A stretch of DNA of 64,000 nt from Alligator mississippiensis (lineage: Eukaryota > Chordata > Crocodylia > Alligatoridae), in NCBI RefSeq assembly GCF_030867095.1, contig NC_081835.1, positions 39,725,892-39,789,891 on the forward strand, in the 5' to 3' direction. The notes below the pieces were generated by a model. That model made no database searches and was not told where the DNA came from. It worked only from the letters and a program-made list of their open reading frames with translations. Position 1 is the first letter of the stretch, and each line of letters begins with the position of its first letter. The translations under genes and the position numbers were made by a program. Below, in pieces: positions 56,331 to 64,000 of this stretch.

Positions 56331-57990
56331 GTTTACCTGTAGTTTTGTGTTTTATTTGCATATGAGAACATTACTTTGGTTCAGAGAAATTAAAATAAAA
56401 GCTTGTGTTAATACGGCAGTGATATGTTACATTTAAAATTGAATCAGCTACCAGCAAATGAAATGCAGTGCTCATAATATTTTGACAAGATTGCATATTC
56501 TCTATATTTGATTAAAATACCTTAAAACTGGAACAGTAACCTTGCACGGGGGGGGAAAAAAAAGCATTGAATGCTATTTATGTGCAAAGTCAAGCACTTA
56601 GTCAGGAAATACTCCTAGGTGTACAAGCTGTCACAATTTGCAGTTGTCCATGACACTGGGTGTATGTATATGCCCACACACAGAGAACAACACATGCCTG
56701 GATGTAATTTCTGAAAGATGTCACATGTAACAGGTTTTGTAACTTTTCTCAGCACTAAAAATAAAATATTTGCTGCCATTCACTTATGTTATATTATTTG
56801 TAATACTGTTTTTTAAAGAGCAAATAATAACTTTTCCTACATGTGTCATTTGATGAGGCATGTTTCTGGAAAAGAGCCACTTGAAATTACTTGCATACAT
56901 ACAGAAGATACCTTGGGGTCACTGACCCAAATGTATGCTGAGCTGTCATCTCATCATATGTAAATAGAAGTTTGTGAAATGGATGTGTATACCTTTCAAA
57001 TGTGCTAATCAATTTACAAAAAAATGTATGGAATATTTCAGTTGGGAAGCAGCAGCAAATGCACTATGCATCCTTCAGTACAGTGCACATGAAGTGATTC
57101 CTAGGAGCATTTCCTGACTTCTAAGTGCTTGGCTGTGCACATATACACACCACAAGTCTGAAAGAGGCCTACGCTTTAGAAAGACATTAGCAAAACTAAA
57201 ACCTCAAGCTGTATGTTAACAGTGTGTGCATGTGTGTGCACACCCCCCTCTCCAACGACAGACCCGGTCACACACCAGAGCAGTCTCTGGTGTGAATGCT
57301 TTTTAAATTTGTCTTTATTTCCAGTAAGTACCAAACACTTATCTTTCAAAAGATAGTTACCATTTTAAAGTTTTTTTTCCTAAGTTAAAACCCTATATCT
57401 CCAAATATGCATATACTAAACTCTGTTTTAAACTAAATTTACCATTTAAAAAAGTGTTTTCAGTATTTCAGTAAAGTTAAATGTTTATCTCCATTATCTT
57501 ATCTCTTCGAACCCCACCCACCTGCCTCCAGGTATGTTACCTGTCACACAGAATAGCATACACCCCCTGGTGTGAATGCTTTTTATTTTTTTCTGTATCT
57601 GTTATCTGTTTTGCTAAACTCTTTTGTTAAACAGGGTTTTAGAATTTCTAGTGACAATTAAGCATTCAGCATAGGATAGTAGAGGCTTATCTTCTCGTGA
57701 TCAAACCATAAAGAGTGGTCTTAGGGTCTTCAGAAAAATGCACTCTATTTAAAAACTCTACATCCCGAGCTAAACCTTATCAGTAATTCATAAACATTTC
57801 ATTGTATATCCAATTGCAATCATGCCACTTAAAACCCATTCCATACACAGCTCATCACAAAGTTCCTGAATTGTCTGGTTTACATCTTCATCTAACCAGG
57901 TAAGGCAGTCATGACTACCCTGATGACACTCATCATAAACACATCCCACACACTTTTCAAAAAAACCTCATTCTCAAACAGTATTATACC
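56331..57990. other. Interior of the inverted-repeat element, AT-rich
   Basis: About 1.7 kb of AT-rich non-coding sequence. The pairs GAATGCTTTTTA near 57294 and 57575, and ACACCAGAG/ACCCCCTGGTGTGAATGC, show a local repeat of about 280 bp. No coding or RNA gene is recognised. Confidence 0.4.
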
Positions 57991-59050
57991 TGTCATGGTG
58001 CGGGGTCCCCAGGGATTGCTGTGATGCCCCTACAGCTCCATGACCATGCCAGCTGTGCCCTGTGGCCACCTTATCTTGCCTGTCATGTGTTGTTGGTGAA
58101 AATCATAAGTAGGGAGCTGCCCACCTCGCGCTCCTCCTCAAAACTCCCATACTTATGATCTGCATCCCTCTTGAAGTACATGTTGTAGATGTTTGATTTT
58201 TTTTTTTTAGAATATAATTGGCGTTTTTCAGGTTCTGAGATGGCAAAACCCCTTGCTGAAAGGAGTATTTCTGGAGGCAAAGGGAGGGAATTAGAAGGAG
58301 GGACTTCCAGTCCCAAGATGGTAAGCAGGGAGCAGAGCACCTGTCAAGGGGCAGGGCTATATATGCCGTCCTCGACAGCTTGCCAAAACTTGGTAAGCGG
58401 CCCTCCGCCTGAAATAATTGCCCATCCCAGCCTAGACCCACTGTGTCAAGCCCAGCTTTGAGGCACTAGCTCTAATCAGTCTCCTTTCATCACTGGGCTC
58501 TCTGACCCCTATAGCTACACCCCTCTGGTGCTGGGCTCTCTGTAATTGTGTCCCACTTTGGGCACTAATGAGGCCTCCACCTCCCCTTATAGCTTCACCC
58601 TGAACCACCAATACAAATAACAACATAAACATAAATCTCTGGGCTATAACATAACAATAACAATAGAGGCCACACTCTGCCCCTTTAAGAAGACAAACCT
58701 CTCCCCTAGTATTATGTGCCTACTGGCCCTGAGTACCTTAGGAGCTCCTGGAGCCCCATTAGTTTTGCAGGCAGCAGATCAGGCAACCAAATGTCTGTGG
58801 ATGGCTCTTTCATGCAGAAGCTCCTTCCCTGGTGGCTGCTAGAGAACTAACTTCTGCCAGCCCTGGGGCTTTTACGTGCCTAGGGCCCTGCCTCCTGGTT
58901 AGCTGACCATTTGCAAGTACCAACTAATTCCCTCATTAGCCTGCTGCCCAGGCACCCTGCAGCTTATGGAGGTCTGCCTAGCTCGCAGAGCTCTCTGGCT
59001 TGGCTGTTTCTGCCCATAAGGGAGCAGGCACACCTTAGTGCTCTGCGACA
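57991..59050 (-). mobile_element. Antisense LTR inside the inverted-repeat element
   Basis: Read on the minus strand it starts TGTCGCAGAGCACTAAGGTG, very like the LTR at 19128 (TGTAGCAGGACACTAAGGTG), and ends CACCATGACA. The flanks are ATACC (57986-57990) and GTACC (59051-59055), four of five identical. A TAAAAGCCCC block on the minus strand (near 58870) is the likely core promoter. It contains a hAT-like repeat at 58190-58440. The left boundary is less certain than the right. Confidence 0.6.
58190..58440 (+). mobile_element. hAT-like dispersed repeat, copy 3, inside the antisense LTR
   Basis: It shares GAGGGACTTCCAGTCCCAAG, the CCTGTCAAGGGGCAGGGCT block and CAGCTTGCCAAAACT with copies 1 and 2. 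Its right end is AATAATTGCCCATCCC. It lacks the CA-rich portion. Confidence 0.6.
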
Positions 59051-59889
59051 GTACCATAAAAAGAAACATGCATGAGAGCCTTCATAAGCCTTTTATGTTC
59101 TTGCCATGAAACAGAACATGTTAGTTGCATGCATAACTTTCTTTTAAAAGTTGAAAAATCATTGTTATCTTCTGAAACATCTGGCTCTGTTCTTCACAAA
59201 AGCAGTTTCTCTTCTGCAGTGTCAAGTTTACAGGTGTGCTGGCACGTGGACTTTCTGGGGTCATTAAAAAGGATTCATCTAACTGCAAAGGGGATTTAGA
59301 TTTAAAACTTAGCCCTTATTTAACCATTCCTTAGCTATTTCCTACCTCCCTTGTGGTCCCAAGCCCCTCTCTATAGCCATGTTTCAAGCCTCTTATCAGC
59401 ATCTCTGCTCCCTTATTGACATCTTCCACTCAGGAACTGGTACAAGACACCCCTCTTCCTGAATCCTCAATGTCTGCTTTGGGAATTTTGGTCTCTGGTT
59501 CACAGTCCCACATGGACTTCCTGATCAGCCTCGGGTGTCTCAGACAGTCTCTGGGTTAGGAGGCTGCTCTCGCGCTCCTCCTCAAAACTATTGCTACAGT
59601 AACATTTTCTTTGCAGGCATCTAATAAGTCTTGGTAGTAAAATGAAGACATAGGGTCTTACCAGCATAGTCTAAGAATCCATATCTGCTGCTGTCTGCCT
59701 TAATATCATCTCAGACAAATGCTCTGTTTTGGATATCAGATAGACCAGGTCGGGAAGGGGGGAAGGGGGTTGCACCCTGGACCCCACCTCTCTACCTGCT
59801 CCAATTGGTTTGGCAACATTCTTGGGGAGGTCCAGGGCCTCTGAAACCACCACCAGGTGGTGGGGTGGGTTGTTAGAGGGGTTACAACC
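59051..59889. other. Interior of the inverted-repeat element, right of the LTR
   Basis: Unclassified sequence. The 21-mer at 59569-59589 is identical to 58125-58145 within the LTR. No coding signal is seen. Confidence 0.35.
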
Positions 59890-60552
59890 CCCCTTCCACC
59901 TGATAGACCATGCCTATATTGTGTGATCTAGGGCGGGCTGTGCAGCATGGAGGGTGGGCTTTGGGAGGTCTGATGGGTGGCTCCTCTAATGTCATGGGCC
60001 ATGTGTTGGGTGGTTTCATACACCATGTGATGGGGGGCAGGGATTTCTGAGACCAACATGGCACAAAAAATGGCCTGAGGGAGGCACGGTTTCTGTTGTC
60101 ACATACCATGTGACTGGAGGCAGGGGACAGGGTTCTAATGTCACCTGCTGTGTGACTGAGGACAGGGTAGAGTTTCTCATGTCACATCCAAGTGACTAGG
60201 GGCAGGGTTTCTTATGTCAGGAGAAAGGGGGTGGGGTTTCTGATGTTGTATGATATGTGACTTGGGGGCAGGGGATGAGGTTCTGATGTCACACATCATG
60301 TGACAGGATCAAGGGGTGAGAAGATGGTGACCAGAGGTGGGGATTCTCATGTCACACACCATGTGACTGGGGTTGGGGGGGGGGGGTCGGTTTTCTGATA
60401 TCACACACCATATAAGGGGAACGGGCAGACCTTCTAATGTCATATACCATGTGATGGGGGCAGAGGGGAGATGCCTCCAATTCCAAGATGGCAGATAGAA
60501 GATGGTGGAAGGGGCAGGACATCTATCAAATTGATGAGCATGGTGTCTCTCT

Positions 60553-61955
60553 CAATGCTCTTTCCTGTGGTGGACAGCAAGGTGATCCCTAGGTAGTTTC
60601 CACAGACTGACTTGTCTTCTTTCTTGAAGATTGTCCCAATCCTGGTGACCCTGTGGTCATCTGGGATTTCTTCCTGATCCCACATCCTTAACATGAGGGT
60701 GTAGAGCTGTGATGTGAGCTCCTGTCCCTGCTACTTGAAGATTTTGGTTGGGATTCTATCAGCTCCAGATGCCTTGTCATTCTTCATGTGCTTGATGGCT
60801 TTCCTTAACTTGTCAGGTGTTGGAGGCATTCCAAGATAGTCTCTGACTCAGTGTTGCAGGATGGAGTTGATAACCCTCAACAACAGTCTCGATTGGGGAG
60901 ATTTTCAAAACCCTTCTTCCAATAAGCATTGATGGCTCCCCTTTCTTTGATTAGGTCTCCTCCATCCTTGGGTCTCAGGGGGGTTGATTCCTGAGTGCTC
61001 AGACTGTATATGACATTAGTGGTAGTGAAAAACTTCCCATATTGTGGATGTTGAATGTCCTTTGCTTTGCCTTTCCACCATCTGCTCTTCGTATTGTGGG
61101 TCCTCCTTTGGACCTCTGCCTTGTCTTGTGGGAAATGCAGTTTCTTTTGCTTGGATTTGATGTTCTGCCACGTTCGATTTTGTGCTTGTAATCGATCAAC
61201 TCTTGGATCTCCTGGTCATTGTCATCAAACCAGTCTTGATGTTTCCCAATAAAGGATCCAAGTGTCTCTTTGCAAGCACTGATGATGGTGGACTTGAAGG
61301 CACCCCAAGTGCTGTCTACATTCTTCCGTTGTTGTTGATTGCAATTTGCCAGTTTTTCATAGAGGCACTAATGGAAGAGGTCTAGCTTGATCGGGTCCTT
61401 GAGTCTTTTGATGTTGATCTTCCATTGGCATTTCTTCTGCTGCAGCCATCATTTGGGAGCCAGTTTGAGCGACATAACTGAGCAGATGAGTCAGTGATCA
61501 GTCCAGCAGTCATCAGCTAGCATAGCTTGGGTGATGTGGCATCTTTGTGGTCCACATGCATGAGCAATGACATGGTCAATCAGGTGTCAATACTTAGATC
61601 ACGGGTGTTGCCATGATGTTTTGTGCCTGTTTTTCTGGCAGAACAGAGTGTTGGTGATGGTGAGTCCATGTTCTGCACATTTGGTCAAGAGAAGGATATC
61701 ATTAGAGTTGACCTTTCCTACTCCTTCCTTGCCAGTGGTCCTGTTCCAGAGGTTCAAGTCCCTTCCAACTGTGGCATTGAAATCACCGAGAAGAATAAGT
61801 TTGTCTCCTTCCAGAATGTCAGAAAGGACTTGGTCATAGTTGGTGTAAAATTCATCCTTGGTTTCATCAGTGGCATCAAGTCCAGGCAGATCTGTACTGC
61901 TTCCCAGTTGGCAGATAGAGAAATGACCTTCACAAAGGGTTAGCTTCAGAATAAG
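60553..61955 (-). mobile_element. RTE-like LINE, middle segment of the split copy
   Basis: It continues the LINE of 54395-55810 on the minus strand: RT entry (IFKKEDKSVCGNYLGITLLS at 60630-60570), the region between RT and endonuclease, and the C-terminal two thirds of the endonuclease (61940-61560). Joining at one CAATGCT realigns with the intact LINE at 24197-28075 with no gap. Confidence 0.8.
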
Positions 61956-62850
61956 GAGGGGTAACTCTCATGAATAAGCAGTCACAGACCAAGAAGTGGC
62001 AGCACCACTGGGATGTGGTGGGGACAGCAGATGACAAGGTTCCCCCTCCTGGAAAGCCACTTATGTGACATGGTGAATACATGTCACTGTTATAAGCCTG
62101 CCCAGGCCCCACCTATGAGTCTACAAGTCTTCTATGGCAGAGCAGGTGAAAGAAGATGGTAGAATCTCAACAGCTGTGAAGGCAGATGAAGACTGCAGTA
62201 GAACAAGAGCTCCAATTTTCTTGGCCTTCTTGTCGTTGGATTTAAGGTCCAATTCTGTCAGGAATGGTGTGGAAGCTCATTTGCAGGAGCTTCTGCATGA
62301 TGGAAGAAATCGTGTACAGCATCTTCCATGAAAACAAATTTTAAAGATTTTTCAAGCCCTGGGGGACCAGCTAGTGATGATAGGAGCAGGATTGTGATGT
62401 CTGGAAGCTCCTAGTCATGAACTGGCACAAAGGTGGTGGTTACAAGAAGGTTGTTGAGCACTTGGACAAGGCAGGAGTGCAATTCAGCAGCTATAATTGC
62501 AACTGAGCAGTCCTCTTCAGGATCTGTTCTGCTCACCTCATATAGGGAAGGGACTAGAAACAGTGCCTTAACATAGCCTGTTTACCTTCTTCCTGACTAG
62601 ATAACCATGTACAGTGGGATCATCTTTATTGTGGTCAAAATCAACAAAGACACAATCAATTTTGGGACCTGGGACATCAGGTCCTAGTCACAGACACAGA
62701 CAATCCTAATAGTGAATGCCCAGAGCGCCGCATCACAATTTTGTGGCTCAAACTTGGGTGACACAGTATTGACATTGCTGCACTGAGTAAGACTTGGGCA
62801 GTGGGAGATGGGCAGCTCAAAAAACATAGAGGTGGCTATACCTTCTTCTG
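61956..62850 (+). mobile_element. RTE-like LINE, inverted 5' segment
   Basis: On the plus strand, FGTWDIRS is encoded near 62660, and GGYTFFWK near 62830. These match the first 65 or so residues of the endonuclease encoded on the minus strand at 27416-27220. Upstream sequence (GAAGGCAGATGAAGACTGCA at about 62178) matches the 5' region of the same LINE. It lies head-to-head with the minus-strand endonuclease remainder, so the 5' end of this LINE is inverted. Confidence 0.7.
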
Positions 62851-63534
62851 GAAGGCCTTTGTCTAGCCAGGTTTTGAAAACCTCCAAGGATGGAGCTTCC
62901 ACCACCTCTCTGGGTATCCTGTTCCAGTGGTTTACTCCCCTCCTAGCGAGAAAATTCTTCCTAATATCTAACTTAAACTTCTCTTGCTTCAACTTGAGAC
63001 CATCACTCCTTGTTCTTTCATCTGCCACCACTACGAACAGTTGAGCTCTATCCTTTTTCGAACACTCCTTCAGGTAGTTGAAGGCTGCTAGTAAGTCCCC
63101 TCTCAGTCTGCTCTTCTCTAGACTAAATAAGCCCAGTTCTCTCAGCCTTTCCTCATAAGTCATGTGTCCCAGCCCCCCTCACCATTTTTGTTACCCTCTG
63201 GTGGACTCTCCAATTTGTCCACATCCTTCCTGTAGCAGGAGGCCCAAAACTGAACACAGTACTCCAGATGTGGAGTGCTGAATAGAGGGTAATAATCACT
63301 TCCCTTAACCTACTGGCCAGTCATCTACCAATGCAGCCCACTATGCCATTAGCCTTCTTGGCAACAAGGACATACTGCTGGCTCATATTCAGCTTATTCG
63401 CTGTAACCCCTGGGTCCTTTCCTGCAGCCTGTACTGGTACATGGAGTTGTTCCATCCTCAGTGCAGGACTTTGCACTTGTCCTTGGAGAACTTCAAGAGA
63501 TTCCTTTTGGCTCAATCTTCCAATTTGTCTAGGT
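62851..63534 (-). mobile_element. CR1 LINE 3' portion, antisense
   Basis: The minus strand reads [40 protein letters not shown] and EVVEAPSLEVFKTWLDKGL, a well-preserved CR1 3' end. It is followed by upstream CR1 sequence to about 63534. It truncates the neighbouring LINE at about 62850. Confidence 0.88.
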
Positions 63535-64000
63535 CAGGGGTGTCCAACCTTTTTGAATGTGGGGCCAGATCATGAACTTTTTATCACCCAGTGGGCTGGC
63601 GAGCCATATTCGAAGACGTAACAGGAAGTGGTATCATATCAGGAAGTGATGTCATGTGACCTTTGACACCAATGGAGTTGCAGGGGTTGACATGGTGCTG
63701 GTTGACATGGCATGCATGCCCGGGTTGACGTGGTGCTGCAGGAGCCACTTGGCTACAACCGGGTTGACCTGGTGCTGGAGAAGCCATGGGGCCAGGCCAG
63801 GGTTAACCTGGGGCCCGCCTGGCCTGCTGGTGCCATGCCCGGGTTGACACGGTGCTGCAGGACCTGCCTGCGCAGAACTGGGTCAGCACCAGCCAGGAAA
63901 AGCAGCATGCAGCTGAAGCCGGCTTCCCATGTGCTGCTGGGGACGGGAGGAGGCCTGCCAGGTCTGCACCGGCCAGCAGAAGCGGGGGCGGAGCTGTGTA
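63535..64000. mobile_element. hAT-like element, left part, runs off the window
   Basis: It starts CAGGGGTGTCCAACCTTTTT, a classic hAT terminus, then GGGGCCAGATCATGAAC. From 63685 to 63860 it contains tandem variants of GGGTTGACATGGTGCTG. The right end is outside the window. Confidence 0.6.

Larger units (their letters stand above)
55811..60552. mobile_element. 4.7-kb inverted-repeat (fold-back) element with 7-bp target duplication
   Basis: CAATGCT flanks the insert at 55804-55810 and 60553-60559. Left GACACCATGCTCATCAAC is matched in reverse on the right by TTGATGAGCATGGTGTC (60531-60547). The match continues through CAGGTGTTCTGCCCC/GGGGCAGGACATCT and a CCATCTT motif. Inside each end are arms of about 500-650 bp built of tandem variants of TCACATGGTGTATGACATCA plus a GAAACCCTGCCCC block, in opposite orientation (55890-56300 and 59890-60500). 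No transposase frame is seen. The inner region holds unique sequence, an antisense LTR (57991-59050) and further unclassified sequence. It is possibly hAT-related, given the near-8-bp duplication, but the family is unknown to me. Confidence 0.75.

Overview
This is a vertebrate nuclear genomic window. It carries one spliced gene spread over about 36 kb, very long introns, a CpG-rich first exon and a dense load of CR1 LINEs, an RTE-like LINE, hAT-like DNA elements and retroviral LTRs. That repeat mix points to a non-avian sauropsid. I favour a crocodilian because of the style of the CR1 3' ends, but a turtle is not excluded. I see no bacterial or plasmid features and no CRISPR array, tRNA or rRNA.

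The only host gene I can support is POC1A (centriolar WD40 protein), on the + strand. Eight coding exons join in frame: 4407-4424, 5363-5447, 9306-9477, 14893-15072, 18582-18689, 30507-30622, 37639-37772 and 40382-40450. Together they give 882 nt, or 294 codons. The window ends inside intron 8, so the last strand of the seventh WD repeat and the C-terminal coiled-coil region lie beyond 64000. All introns are GT-AG except intron 6, which uses a GC donor.

Layout: 1-2823, 3' end of a decayed endogenous retrovirus with its LTR. 2824-3850, GC/CA-rich repeats. 3850-4900, CpG-rich POC1A promoter and exon 1. Introns 2 to 4 hold CR1 3' ends, hAT-like elements, a GT-rich minisatellite and fold-back elements. 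Intron 5 holds a solo LTR with an internal minisatellite and a long CR1 split by a 3.9-kb LINE. Intron 6 holds a large palindrome, two TSD-flanked hAT-like elements, a Helitron-like candidate and CR1 pieces. Intron 8 (at least 23.5 kb) holds two multi-level nests: a CR1 inside a CR1 carrying a solo LTR, and a LINE split by a 4.7-kb inverted-repeat element that itself contains an LTR.

No new gene system is evident. The items most worth a second look are the GC-AG intron, the 4.7-kb inverted-repeat element, the nested insertions with their target-site duplications, the 5'-inverted LINE, and the LTR carrying a minisatellite.
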